64,000 bases of DNA from an uncultured Paracoccaceae bacterium (GCA_947499725.1 CANMPK010000004.1:1-64000), one strand, 5' to 3'. Shown: positions 17,560 through 26,045, numbered from the stretch's first letter. The notes: generated by a model not told the origin, from the sequence alone. Numbers and translations: made by a program.

Positions 17560-17973
17560 ATGAGCAAACTGACTTTCGGGTCCCACCCGCATATGCTGGG
17601 TTTTGAACAGCTGGAGCGCCTTTTGGAGCGCACCGCCAAAACTGGCAACGAAGGCTATCCCCCTTTTAATATTGAGCAAACCTCGGATTTTTCTTACCGC
17701 ATCACCTTGGCGGTGGCTGGTTTTGCAGAAGAAGATCTTTCGATCACTGTGGAAGATCGCCAGTTGGTGATCCGTGGTCGTCAGAGCGAAGATGAGGGCG
17801 AGCGGATTTTCCTGCATCGGGGAATCGCTGCGCGTCAGTTCCAACGGTCATTTGTTTTGGCTGATGGGGTTGAAGTTGGTGAAGCTTCGATGGAGAACGG
17901 TCTTCTGCACGTCGATCTGAGTCGGTCTCGTCCGGAGACTGTGGTGCAGACGATCCAGATCAAGAAGGGGTAA
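17560..17973 (+). CDS. Small heat-shock protein, Hsp20/IbpA family
   Basis: A 137-residue protein with a complete alpha-crystallin domain: YPPFNIEQTSDFSYRITLAVAGF, then DLSITVEDRQLVIRGRQ, FLHRGIAARQFQRSF and ENGLLHVDL. It acts as an ATP-independent holdase for unfolding proteins in the cytoplasm. The frame is open upstream, but the ATG at 17560 has AAGGA seven bases before it and gives the family's usual N-terminus (MSKLTFGSHPHMLGFE). The DUF1150 gene follows after three bases. Confidence 0.94.
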   Translation: MSKLTFGSHPHMLGFEQLERLLERTAKTGNEGYPPFNIEQTSDFSYRITLAVAGFAEEDLSITVEDRQLVIRGRQSEDEGERIFLHRGIAARQFQRSFVLADGVEVGEASMENGLLHVDLSRSRPETVVQTIQIKKG

Positions 17974-17976
17974 GCC

Positions 17977-18201
17977 ATGCATAATACGAATTTCTTTGAC
18001 GCGATGGATCCGCGCCTTGTGTATGTCCGTGAAGTGGCCGTGGCTGATCTTCCAGAAGATATGCAGGACGAAGCGGACGGTCAGGAGACTCTATTTGCCC
18101 TTCACAATGCAGATGGTGAACGTTTGGCTGTCGTGAAAGAGCGTGGCATGGCCTATTCGCTGGCACGTGAGAATGACTATTCACCTGTTACGGTGCACTA
18201 A
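17977..18201 (+). CDS. DUF1150 family protein
   Basis: A 74-residue protein of the alphaproteobacterial DUF1150 family, with VYVREVAVADLPED and LFALHNADGERLAVVKERGMAYSLAREN. It is almost always found next to an Hsp20 gene, as here, so it is probably part of the same stress response. Biochemical role unknown. Confidence 0.9.
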   Translation: MHNTNFFDAMDPRLVYVREVAVADLPEDMQDEADGQETLFALHNADGERLAVVKERGMAYSLARENDYSPVTVH

Positions 18202-18212
18202 GTCCGTCTAGG

Positions 18213-19145
18213 TTATTCAGCGCCTGTTTTGATGGTCGTGTCTTGATTTTCTGAAGAATGAAATGGGATGGGTGCACCGAAGAATTGCGCCCAAGTTGCA
18301 TCTGGCGCGTTGGCTGGATCTTCTTTTTCACCTGGCCAAATGCCGTAAGTTTCCCGGAAGTAATCGATGCTTGCAGTGTCGGCTTTTAAGCGGCCGTGAT
18401 CTTTATAAACGTATTTTCCGAGGCGGTCACTGAAGTGCGCGCGATATGGATGCGCCGGCAGGGGCACGTTTGTCATTAGCCAGATTGGAACGTTGTTGCG
18501 TTCGAAATGGCCCGAAAGCCAAGGGTCGTCGACTGTCCAAAGAATATCTGGGATGTCGAAGACTTCTTTGGGGAAGAAAGACGGGCGCACTAAGACGCCG
18601 CGAAAGCCTTCCATAATATCGATATGGCCGTCCGCAACATAGGGGCGTGGCTTGTAAAGCGTCATCGTGGCGACGCGCATGGCGCGATATCCCACGCGTT
18701 TTTGCCGGATCTGCGCGCGGGGGAAGCGGGTGTGGACGCGGTTGTAGCGATACCCGAGCGGACGTTGGATCAAGTCATAACCCTTGCCCGCAATAACTTT
18801 GTTGGGCTGTTCTTCGCGAGTTTTCAAAAACTCTTCGGCCCACGTTGGTCCGTATTTTTGATCGTCATCACAGAAAAGGATTTCATGGTCAGTGTCTTGG
18901 TAATCTAAAACCGTCGGCAAGACCTTTGTGGCGGGGCCGTAATCTGTGTCGCACCAATGTACCGTAATACCTTCGGGTAAATCCGGTAAGCTGGGTAACT
19001 CGCCTGGGAAGCGGCGATATTCTTTGGTGAGGTTCAGGCGGATTTCGACAGGCTTTGTCCGCTGAGACACAAGGTCTTTCAGCGTTGGCCCGATCTTTGA
19101 AAATCGCGGCGGAATCGTTGTTAAAGAAATCACATAAGGCTTCAT
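18213..19145 (-). CDS. Glycosyltransferase-like protein
   Basis: A 310-residue protein with the start MKPYVISLTTIPPRFSKIGPT and an acidic FCDDDQKYGP motif (~residues 90-100) that looks like a GT-A nucleotide-sugar/metal site. The C-terminal part has WTVDDPWLSGHFE. This matches a family of uncharacterised glycosyltransferases seen beside polysaccharide genes. There is no membrane segment or signal. It lies downstream of the sulfate-activation gene but is separated from it by a strong terminator. Confidence 0.72.
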   Translation of the reverse strand: MKPYVISLTTIPPRFSKIGPTLKDLVSQRTKPVEIRLNLTKEYRRFPGELPSLPDLPEGITVHWCDTDYGPATKVLPTVLDYQDTDHEILFCDDDQKYGPTWAEEFLKTREEQPNKVIAGKGYDLIQRPLGYRYNRVHTRFPRAQIRQKRVGYRAMRVATMTLYKPRPYVADGHIDIMEGFRGVLVRPSFFPKEVFDIPDILWTVDDPWLSGHFERNNVPIWLMTNVPLPAHPYRAHFSDRLGKYVYKDHGRLKADTASIDYFRETYGIWPGEKEDPANAPDATWAQFFGAPIPFHSSENQDTTIKTGAE

Positions 19146-19181
19146 AACGGTGGGTTATGTTAATATCATATCTCAAACAAG

Positions 19182-19213
19182 AAAAAGACGCCTCGGTTTT
19201 ATCCAAGGCGTCT
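19182..19213 (-). terminator. Rho-independent terminator of the sulfate-activation gene
   Basis: Read on the minus strand, AGACGCCT and AGGCGTCT form a perfect stem around a 12-base loop followed by TTTTT. It ends transcription from 19250 before the glycosyltransferase gene. Confidence 0.9.
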
Positions 19214-19249
19214 AATTAGTTTGAAATCTTAGCTTTAAGCGATTGTCGC

Positions 19250-21325
19250 TTACGCTTTGATGAGACCCATGCTTTCCAGTTTCAGCAGAACCTGGTGCGC
19301 ACAGTTGTCGACTTCGACGTTCTCTGTTTCGACGCTTAGTTCTGGGTTTGCTGGGACATCATATGGGTCAGAGATCCCTGTGAACTCTTTGATCTTGCCT
19401 TCGCGGGCCAGCTTGTAGAGGCCTTTGCGGTCACGGCGTTCACATTCTTCGATTGTGGTCGCAACGTGAACTTCAACGAAAGCACCGAATTGTTCGATCT
19501 CTTCGCGCACGTGGCGGCGTGTGGCAGCATAAGGCGCGATTGGCGCGCAGATCGCGATACCACCGTTTTTGGTGATCTCGGATGCCACATAACCGATGCG
19601 TTTGATGTTCAGGTCGCGGTGCTCTTTAGAGAAGCCTAGTTCGGAAGAAAGGTTCTTACGCACGATGTCGCCATCTAGCAAAGTCACCGGACGACCGCCC
19701 ATTTCCATCAGTTTCACCATCAGCGCGTTTGCGATGGTGGATTTGCCAGAACCAGAGAAGCCAGTGAAGAAGACTGTGAAGCCTTGCTTAGAGCGAGGTG
19801 GCTTTGTTTTGCGCAGCTCTTTCACAACTTCAGGGAAGGAGAACCACTCAGGGATTTCCAGACCTTCGGCCAGACGGCGGCGCAGTTCGGTGCCGGAGAT
19901 GTTCAGGATGGTGACGTCGTCACGATCTGGGATCTCGTCGTTTGGCTCGTATTGGGCGCGCTCTTGCACATAAACCATGTGCTTGAAGTCGACCATTTCG
20001 ATGCCCATTTCTTCCTGATTTTCGCGGAAGAGATCCTGTGCATCGTATGGGCCGTAGAAGTCTTCGCCTTGGCTGTTTTTGCCTGGGCCAGCATGGTCGC
20101 GGCCAACGATGAAGTGGGTGCAGCCGTGGTTCTTACGGATCAGACCGTGCCAAACCGCTTCGCGTGGGCCCGCCATGCGCATGGCAAGGTTCAGCAAAGA
20201 CATGGAGGTTGTGGACGCTGGATACTTGTCCAGAACCGCTTCGTAGCAGCGAACGCGTGTGAAGTGATCCACGTCGCCTGGTTTTGTCATGCCCACAACT
20301 GGGTGGATCAGCAGGTTGGCTTGCGCTTCTTTCGCGGCGCGGAAGGTCAGTTCCTGGTGCGCACGGTGCAGTGGGTTACGTGTTTGGAACGCAACGACCT
20401 TGCGCCAGCCCAGCTTGCGGAAGTAGGCGCGCAGTTCGTTTGGTGTGTCGCGACGTGCGCGGAAATCGTAGTGTACTGGCTGTTGGATGCCTGTCACTGG
20501 GCCGCCCAAGTACACTTTGCCCGCTTGGTTGTGCAGGTAGTTCACCGCTGGGTGCGCATCGTCATCTGCGCCAAATACTTTTTCAGCTTCGCGCGCTTTG
20601 TTTGGCACCCAATTGTCTGTGACAGTCATTGTCGCCAGAATAACGCCTTCTTGGTCGCGCAGGGCGATGTCTTGACCTGCTTCCAGGGATGCAGCGAAGT
20701 CTTCGGAGACGTCCAAGTTGATTGGCATTGGCCACAGGGAGCCGTCTGCCAGACGCATGTTTTCAACAACACCGTTATAATCTTCCTCGGTCAGGAAGCC
20801 TTTGAGAGGGTTGAAGCCGCCGTTCATCAGCAGTTCAAGGTCGCAGATCTGACGTGGTGTCAGATCCCAGCTGACCAGATCAGCTGCTTCGACTTTCAGT
20901 TTCTGAGCGCTCTCGTAAGAGACGTAAAGCTCTGGGATTGGGGCAAGATTGTTTTGCATGAAGTTGGTCCTAGATTTTAGGGGGGCAAGGCCGCTGGTTG
21001 TGCCTGTCAGTTCGGCGTGCAGAGCATCGTATTCTGCAAACTTTCGGGCGAGGAATTGATCAGTGAGGCGGTTTTTCTGGGCCGCGCCACGTGTCGTGAG
21101 CGCATAGGCAAAGCGTTGACGTTTGTCTGGGCCGTCGCGTTCGCTGATCTTGACGAGTTTTGCATCGGTCGCCGCACGCAGGACTGCGTTGAGTTTCCCC
21201 ACAGAAATACCCAAAGCCGCCGCCGTCGCGCGTTGCGAGGCTTCTGGCTCTTGGTCCAATTGGCGCAGAACACGGAAGAGCAGGTCTTCCTCTTGTTGTT
21301 GCGCGATTTCTTTAGGGTTTGTCAC
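19250..21325 (-). CDS. sat/cysC: MarR-type DNA-binding domain fused to sulfate adenylyltransferase and APS kinase
   Basis: A 691-residue open frame with three parts. Residues 1-110 match the MarR-family EPS-associated regulator: LLFRVLRQLDQEPEASQRATAAALGISVGK and ALTTRGAAQKNRLTDQFLARKFAEYDAL. Residues ~123-510 are ATP sulfurylase, with FQTRNPLHRAHQE and GRDHAGPGK. Residues ~515-691 are APS kinase, with the P-loop GFSGSGKST. The enzyme part makes PAPS from sulfate. The usual start of Sat, MQNNLAPIPELYVSYES, lies at 20959 with AGGA eight bases upstream, so both a fusion and a free 569-residue enzyme could be made. A palindrome just upstream of 21325 may be the operator for the N-terminal domain. 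Confidence 0.9.
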   Translation of the reverse strand: MTNPKEIAQQQEEDLLFRVLRQLDQEPEASQRATAAALGISVGKLNAVLRAATDAKLVKISERDGPDKRQRFAYALTTRGAAQKNRLTDQFLARKFAEYDALHAELTGTTSGLAPLKSRTNFMQNNLAPIPELYVSYESAQKLKVEAADLVSWDLTPRQICDLELLMNGGFNPLKGFLTEEDYNGVVENMRLADGSLWPMPINLDVSEDFAASLEAGQDIALRDQEGVILATMTVTDNWVPNKAREAEKVFGADDDAHPAVNYLHNQAGKVYLGGPVTGIQQPVHYDFRARRDTPNELRAYFRKLGWRKVVAFQTRNPLHRAHQELTFRAAKEAQANLLIHPVVGMTKPGDVDHFTRVRCYEAVLDKYPASTTSMSLLNLAMRMAGPREAVWHGLIRKNHGCTHFIVGRDHAGPGKNSQGEDFYGPYDAQDLFRENQEEMGIEMVDFKHMVYVQERAQYEPNDEIPDRDDVTILNISGTELRRRLAEGLEIPEWFSFPEVVKELRKTKPPRSKQGFTVFFTGFSGSGKSTIANALMVKLMEMGGRPVTLLDGDIVRKNLSSELGFSKEHRDLNIKRIGYVASEITKNGGIAICAPIAPYAATRRHVREEIEQFGAFVEVHVATTIEECERRDRKGLYKLAREGKIKEFTGISDPYDVPANPELSVETENVEVDNCAHQVLLKLESMGLIKA

Positions 21326-21344
21326 GGCTCGAGACTCAATGTGT

Positions 21345-21358
21345 GTTCACGCGTGAAC
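21345..21358. promoter_or_regulatory. Palindromic operator upstream of the MarR-Sat-CysC gene
   Basis: GTTCACGCGTGAAC is a perfect 14-base inverted repeat, extended with one mismatch to about 20 bases. It lies 19 bases upstream of the start codon at 21325. It is a natural candidate for autoregulation by the fused DNA-binding domain (inference). Confidence 0.6.
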
Positions 21359-21461
21359 GCATTGCACAATTCGATCCGTTATCAAAGGAGAATTTTGCAG
21401 GAAGTTTTGATTTTTAAGGTCGTGCCAATTTTGCAACGAGGTGTATCAATTGTCTGCTTGC

Positions 21462-21971
21462 CTAAGGGTAGGGAATAGGCGTTTTTGATCGGGTGACGCG
21501 GGCTGCGTCTTTGTCGTTCCATTTGAATAGGGTCAAATGCGTCATGTCTGGTCTGGTTCGGGAGGCATAGAGCATGCCGTCTAGACCCAAAGCGCGCACG
21601 CGATCGCTGATGTCCCAAGTTGGAGAGTGAAGCCCCTGCGCGCGCAGGGTTTGCCATTCGATTGCGCGTTGGGATGGATCAATGCCCAATGCCTCGCAGG
21701 CAGACAGGTCGCGCAAATCGACAATATGGGCATTGCTGACGTTCAGTGGACAGATCACGCGAGGCGGATCATCGGGGCGCATATAGCGTTTTACGGCGAC
21801 GGCCGTGCCTTCGGGTGTTTGGGAGAGGTAGAGGGCTGGCTGGCCATCATGGTGGCTGCGGCCTTCGGGTGATTTGACCGAGGTAAGCACCTCGGTCAAA
21901 TGCGTTTCAAAGATCATCCGGTAGAAGGTGCCGGATATAATGTGGGTGGCGTCTTTTGGGAGAGACGCCAT
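21462..21971 (-). CDS. RES-domain protein (possible NAD+ phosphorylase-type toxin homologue)
   Basis: A 169-residue protein with RES-domain marks: the GTFYRMIFE start, a GQPALYLSQTPEG block where the family has a YxA/S segment, and LGLDGMLYASRTRPDMTHLTLF at the end. RES proteins such as MbcT degrade NAD+ and are normally paired with an Xre/MbcA antitoxin. No such antitoxin gene is adjacent. The Glu usually found after the YxS segment is not clear, so activity is uncertain. It starts four bases after the trxB stop with AAGAGG as ribosome binding site, so it is in an operon with trxB. Confidence 0.72.
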   Translation of the reverse strand: MASLPKDATHIISGTFYRMIFETHLTEVLTSVKSPEGRSHHDGQPALYLSQTPEGTAVAVKRYMRPDDPPRVICPLNVSNAHIVDLRDLSACEALGIDPSQRAIEWQTLRAQGLHSPTWDISDRVRALGLDGMLYASRTRPDMTHLTLFKWNDKDAARVTRSKTPIPYP

Positions 21972-21975
21972 CCTC

Positions 21976-22920
21976 TTAGTCTTCCATCTCTGCGATGAAA
22001 CGTTCGGCGTCTAGCGCCGCCATGCAGCCCATGCCTGCGGAGGTGACCGCTTGGCGATACACGTGGTCGGTCAAATCGCCCGCCGCAAAGATGCCAGGAA
22101 TAGAGGTTTTGGATGTGCCAGCTTCGACTTTAACATAGCCGCCATTGTGGGTTTCCAGAACATCCACCACCAGTTCGCTGGCTGGCGCGTGGCCGATCGC
22201 CACAAACACGCCGGCGCATGGAATTTCGGTGATCTCGCCGGTTTTGGTGTGTTTGACTTTGATGCCTGTCACGCCCAATGGCATGTCGGTGCCAACAACC
22301 TCTTCCAGCTCGTGGAACCAGAGCGTTTCGATCTTCTCGTTCTTGAGAAGGCGATTTTGCAGGATCTTCTCTGCGCGCAGCTCGTCGCGGCGGTGGATCA
22401 ATGTCACTTTGGAGGCGAAGTTCGTTAGGAAAAGAGCCTCTTCAACGGCAGTGTTGCCGCCGCCGATGACGACGATTTCTTGGCCGCGGTAGAAGAAGCC
22501 ATCACATGTGGCGCAGGCAGATACGCCGAAGCCTTTGAATTTCTCTTCGCTTTCCAGACCCAGCCATTTCGCACGGGCGCCAGTTGCCAGAATAACAGCA
22601 TCTGCTGTGTACACTGTGCCGCTGTCGCCTTTGGCCACGAATGGACGCTTGGATGTGTCGAGTTCTGTGATGATGTCGCCGATGATTTCGCAGCCCATCG
22701 CTTGCGCGTGTTCTTGCATTTTCACCATCAGGTCAGGGCCCTGAACTTCAGTGAAACCTGGGTAGTTTTCCACCTCGGTTGTTGTGGTCAGCTGGCCACC
22801 CGGTTCGATGCCTTGCACCAAAATTGGGCTCAGCATGGCGCGGCTTGCGTAAACGCCTGCGGTGTAACCCGCTGGACCGGAGCCAATGATTAGAACCTTT
22901 GTGTGTTTCGTGTCGCCCAT
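21976..22920 (-). CDS. trxB: Thioredoxin-disulfide reductase
   Basis: A 314-residue flavoprotein that reduces thioredoxin with NADPH. It shows the FAD motif [17 protein letters not shown], the redox pair CATC (~residues 136-139), the NADPH motif [13 protein letters not shown] with HRRDELRA, and [16 protein letters not shown] near the end. The frame opens upstream, but [13 protein letters not shown] at 22920 has AGGTGGG before it and matches family length. It is divergent from the Lrp gene, a common arrangement in this family of bacteria. Confidence 0.97.
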   Translation of the reverse strand: MGDTKHTKVLIIGSGPAGYTAGVYASRAMLSPILVQGIEPGGQLTTTTEVENYPGFTEVQGPDLMVKMQEHAQAMGCEIIGDIITELDTSKRPFVAKGDSGTVYTADAVILATGARAKWLGLESEEKFKGFGVSACATCDGFFYRGQEIVVIGGGNTAVEEALFLTNFASKVTLIHRRDELRAEKILQNRLLKNEKIETLWFHELEEVVGTDMPLGVTGIKVKHTKTGEITEIPCAGVFVAIGHAPASELVVDVLETHNGGYVKVEAGTSKTSIPGIFAAGDLTDHVYRQAVTSAGMGCMAALDAERFIAEMED

Positions 22921-23149
22921 ATCCCACCTACGTGCATAAGATTTTGAAGTTGGGCATGAGATATAGTGAGGCTTTGGCCGAGTCAAAACCCCTTGGGGCA
23001 TCATCAATTCATATGTCTGTTATTTTGTTGCCCCGTATTCCGCTCTGAAATTAAGCAGGTGGGTAAGCTATTGGCGCAACTTCTGAAATATTATTGCGTG
23101 TTTACCGCTTAGTGGTATAACAACTGCAAATTTTCCACGGAGATTGTGC

Positions 23150-23650
23150 ATGTCTGCCACTCGGCTTGATCCGATTGATCGTAAAATTCTGGCTGAGCTT
23201 CAAGCTGACGGTCGTATGACGAACGTTGAATTGGCCAAGCGTGTGGGAATCTCTGCGCCGCCCTGTCTGCGCCGCGTGCGTGCGCTGGAAGAAGCGGGCT
23301 ATATTCGTGGTTATCATGCAGATGTGGATTCGCGCGAGCTGGGCTTTGAGGTTCAGGTATTTGCGATGGTTGGCTTGGTGAGCCAAGCCGAGGCGGACCT
23401 GTCTGCCTTTGAAGATCGCTGCCGTGATTGGCCGTTGGTGCGTGAGTGCCATATGCTGAATGGTGAAGTGGATTTCATCTTGAAATGCTGCGCGCCAGAT
23501 CTGTCGACGTTTCAGTCTTTCCTGACCGATGATCTGCTGAAGGCGGAGAACGTTGCGAGTGTGAAGACCTCGCTTGTGATCCGTGATGCAAAAGACGAAC
23601 CAGGTGTGCCGTTTGATGTTTTGGAAGAGCGGATCAACCGCACCGCCTGA
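23150..23650 (+). CDS. Lrp/AsnC family transcriptional regulator
   Basis: A 166-residue regulator. The N-terminal helix-turn-helix (DPIDRKILAELQADGRMTNVELAKRVG, SAPPCLRRVRALEEAG) is followed by a RAM/AsnC ligand domain (~70-150). It probably binds an amino acid and controls its metabolism. The ATG at 23150 with GGAG eight bases upstream is preferred to a TTG two codons earlier. Divergent from trxB across 229 bases. Confidence 0.94.
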   Translation: MSATRLDPIDRKILAELQADGRMTNVELAKRVGISAPPCLRRVRALEEAGYIRGYHADVDSRELGFEVQVFAMVGLVSQAEADLSAFEDRCRDWPLVRECHMLNGEVDFILKCCAPDLSTFQSFLTDDLLKAENVASVKTSLVIRDAKDEPGVPFDVLEERINRTA

Positions 23651-24241
23651 TCAAACGGTCGGTTGCAACCAAGCCTTTAGATAAATGGTAAGCTGATCCT
23701 GCATGGCGCGTTCGTTGTGCAGGGCGCAGAAATTAAGTGCCATGGTTTGGATCAAGAATGCGCCGAGGCCATCTGCAAGCAATTCCGGTGAAATGTCTTT
23801 GCGAAATGGACCCATGGCAAGCCAAGGGCCCGTGACCATGCCCATGCGAAAGAAGCATTCGGCAATCGGGCCGATCTCTTCCTTTGCCGCGGCCCCTGAA
23901 TGGCGCAGGATAACGTCAAACACATAACGTTCGCAGGTTATGAAGGCGATGAGGGGCTGTAGGTGACGTACAATCTCTTCGACCGATTCTGGCGTAGGTA
24001 GAGATTCGATTTCGTCCAAATAAGAGTTGAGGCGGGGCGCGATGAGCTGTTCCATCAGCACGTCTTTGTCTTTGAAGTGTGAGAAGAACGTCCCCTTAGC
24101 GACGCCAGCCAAAGACACCACTTGTTCGACGCGCAGAGCTTCGTAGCCATCTGTTTTCACGACGCTTTCTGACGCTTCGATTAGCTTGGCGCGTGTCTTT
24201 AGGGTGCGTGATTGAACTTTGCTCATAGGTCTTGATTGCAT
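23651..24241 (-). CDS. TetR/AcrR family regulator
   Basis: A 196-residue repressor-type protein. The helix-turn-helix is at ~14-60 (KLIEASESVVKTDGYEALRVEQV, AGVAKGTFFSHFKDKDVL). The rest is a helical ligand domain. Three copies of TGACC-N2-GGTCA lie between it and the divergent oxidoreductase gene, one of them six bases from its own start, so it very likely represses both. A second ATG at codon 6 is possible. Its stop lies immediately after the convergent Lrp gene. Confidence 0.92.
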   Translation of the reverse strand: MQSRPMSKVQSRTLKTRAKLIEASESVVKTDGYEALRVEQVVSLAGVAKGTFFSHFKDKDVLMEQLIAPRLNSYLDEIESLPTPESVEEIVRHLQPLIAFITCERYVFDVILRHSGAAAKEEIGPIAECFFRMGMVTGPWLAMGPFRKDISPELLADGLGAFLIQTMALNFCALHNERAMQDQLTIYLKAWLQPTV

Positions 24242-24246
24242 GTTTT

Positions 24247-24313
24247 TTGACCTTGGTCAAATTTAAGAATTGACCGTGGTCAGTTTTTTAATCTACATTA
24301 ATGACCGTGGTCA
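24247..24313. promoter_or_regulatory. Three palindromic operators between the TetR and oxidoreductase genes
   Basis: TTGACCTTGGTCAA (24247-24260), TGACCGTGGTCA (24271-24282) and TGACCGTGGTCA (24302-24313) are near-identical inverted repeats, spaced 23 and 31 bases centre to centre. They fill the whole divergent promoter region. Confidence 0.85.
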
Positions 24314-24328
24314 ATTTTGGAGAAGAAC

Positions 24329-24907
24329 ATGGCTTTGAAACGTATTTTTGTGCTGAACGGACATCCGGGCGAAACCTCTTTGTCGCGGCATTTGGCAGAG
24401 GCCTATGCAGAGAAAGCGCGAAACGCAGGGCACGATGTTCGGATGGTCCATTTGAGTGAATTGACGTTTGATATGGATTATGGGGCTGGTGGCTATACTT
24501 CGCATAAACCGCTTGAGCCGCAGATCGAGGCGGTTTTGCTGAATATCGAATGGTGTGAGCATATGGTTCTGACCACGCCGATGTGGTGGGGCGGGTTGCC
24601 TGCGAAATTGAAGGGCCTCATTGATCGCACGTTTTTGCCCGGCCGCACGTTTGATACGCGCAGTAAAATTCCGAAGCCTATGCTGAAGGGGCGTACCGCG
24701 CGGGTGTTTCTGACAAGTGATACGCCGAGTTGGTATTTTCGCTTGTTCCTTAAGAATGCGTTGGTTTGGCAATTGAAGCGTCAGGTGTTGGGCTTCATTG
24801 GGTTGAAAACCAAAGTCACAAATTTTGCTTCGGCCACACATCCCAAACAGGGGCAGGTTGAAGCTTGGCGAAAACAGGTAGAGGGCTTGGCGCCGCGCGC
24901 TGGATAA
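24329..24907 (+). CDS. NAD(P)H-dependent oxidoreductase, flavodoxin-like fold
   Basis: A 192-residue protein of the quinone reductase/YwrO/MdaB type: RIFVLNGHPGETSLS at the N-terminus and TTPMWWGGLPAKLKGLIDRTFLPG as the flavin-binding and active-site block. It probably reduces quinones or other electrophiles with FMN/FAD, and the TetR repressor next door would sense such compounds. The ATG at 24329 with GGAG before it is preferred to a TTG at 24317 that overlaps the last operator. Confidence 0.9.
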   Translation: MALKRIFVLNGHPGETSLSRHLAEAYAEKARNAGHDVRMVHLSELTFDMDYGAGGYTSHKPLEPQIEAVLLNIEWCEHMVLTTPMWWGGLPAKLKGLIDRTFLPGRTFDTRSKIPKPMLKGRTARVFLTSDTPSWYFRLFLKNALVWQLKRQVLGFIGLKTKVTNFASATHPKQGQVEAWRKQVEGLAPRAG

Positions 24908-24913
24908 CAAAAA

Positions 24914-24945
24914 CCCCCGCTGACTTTTGTCAGTCGGGGGCTTTC
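24914..24945 (+). terminator. Rho-independent terminator after the oxidoreductase gene
   Basis: CCCCCGCTGAC and GTCAGTCGGGGG pair around TTTT with one bulged T, followed by CTTTCG. Confidence 0.8.
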
Positions 24946-25017
24946 GTCTTGGAAATGGTCTCTTGGGAAGACCGAGGGGGGGAGGTTATTTCTGGGAAGA
25001 AATTTGGAAAGAGGTCT

Positions 25018-25158
25018 TTAAGCTGATTGTTTCAGCGGCAGGGCTGGCTTCAGGGAAACCTCTGCCAGGCCGGCCATACGCTTTTTCGCCCAAGGCAGAG
25101 CTGGCTGCTCTTGCTTGCTGCTTGCGATGATCGACTTCAAAAATCGTTGTTTACACAT
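25018..25158 (-). CDS. Small basic protein of 46 residues, unknown function
   Basis: The minus strand reads MCKQRFLKSIIASSKQEQPA followed by LPWAKKRMAGLAEVSL and a short Lys/Ala tail, then TAA. It is highly basic. The ATG has GGAG eight bases upstream, which is good support for translation. I recall short MCKQRFLK-type proteins as widespread in roseobacters, though I cannot check this here. It stands alone in a 388-base gap between a terminator and pgeF, and on the same strand as pgeF but upstream of it. No function can be assigned. Confidence 0.62.
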   Translation of the reverse strand: MCKQRFLKSIIASSKQEQPALPWAKKRMAGLAEVSLKPALPLKQSA

Positions 25159-25295
25159 TGTGACTGCTCCGTCTTGCCCAATCGGGATTGTTCGTTTCTT
25201 GAGAACAATCTGGCGGTCAATTGGGGCACAGGTGGGGCGACATTCGTAAAATTTAGCGAATTTGCCGAGGTAAAAGCGTGACGGATTTTTAGAGA

Positions 25296-26045
25296 TTAGA
25301 GGCGAATAACAGAGATCAAACGCCCGTAGTCTGCATGTTTGGCATGAGTTGCGCGGCGGTAAGAAAAGAAGCGTTCAGGATCTTTGTAGGTACACTGCTG
25401 GATCCATTCAGCTTGTCCGATGCCGCTTTCACGCAGGCAATGTAGCCCGAAGCTTGGCAAGTCAAACAAGAAGCGATCACCGTCACCTTTACTAAAGAAA
25501 GTGCTATGCGCGTCGTTCACGGACAGGAAACTATCGTAGAATTCAGGTCCAACTTCATAAGCGGGTTGGCTGATGCAAGGGCCGATGACGGCGCAGATGT
25601 TTTCGCGTGTGGCGCCAAGGTCTGTCATGGCTTGCGCGGTGTTTTCCAAAACGCCATCCAAAGCACCGCGCCAACCGGCGTGGGCGGCCCCAATGACGCC
25701 AGCCTCGCGATCTGCAAAGAGAACCGGTTGGCAATCGGCTGTTAGGATAGACAGTGCAATGCCCGGTTCATTGGTGACCATTGCATCCGCGCGGCCTGTG
25801 TCAGTGTGCGCATCAGTTACAGTGATGACCGCGGCGGAATGCACTTGATGAACGCGGGCGAGTTCAGTCACGTCCATCGCTGAGGCCACACGGGCGCGGT
25901 TGATTTGAACGATTTCTGCCTGATCGCTGCTGCCGGTGCCGCAATTCAATCCAGAGAATACGCCAGAGGACGCCCCGCCTTTGCGGGTAAAGAAGCCGTG
26001 TTGCACGGGAGATAGGCTTGCAGATGAAAGGATCTCAAGGCTCAT
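25296..26045 (-). CDS. pgeF: Peptidoglycan editing factor PgeF (multicopper polyphenol oxidase-like, YfiH)
   Basis: A 249-residue protein with the three metal-binding segments of the YfiH/LACC1 family: HQVHSA, TADCQPVLF and GAAHAGWRG, plus GPCISQPAYEVG and YTRRATH-like FFSYRRATH at the end. In E. coli the homologue removes wrongly placed L-Ser from cell-wall precursors. Homologues also act as purine nucleoside phosphorylases. Its start overlaps the end of the midA-like gene by four bases, giving the operon lgt-midA-pgeF. Confidence 0.93.
   Translation of the reverse strand: MSLEILSSASLSPVQHGFFTRKGGASSGVFSGLNCGTGSSDQAEIVQINRARVASAMDVTELARVHQVHSAAVITVTDAHTDTGRADAMVTNEPGIALSILTADCQPVLFADREAGVIGAAHAGWRGALDGVLENTAQAMTDLGATRENICAVIGPCISQPAYEVGPEFYDSFLSVNDAHSTFFSKGDGDRFLFDLPSFGLHCLRESGIGQAEWIQQCTYKDPERFFSYRRATHAKHADYGRLISVIRL

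Noticed and set aside
24927-25281. Open frames on the plus strand between the oxidoreductase and pgeF
   Set aside because: They start inside the terminator hairpin, have no ribosome binding site and lie opposite a better-supported small minus-strand gene.
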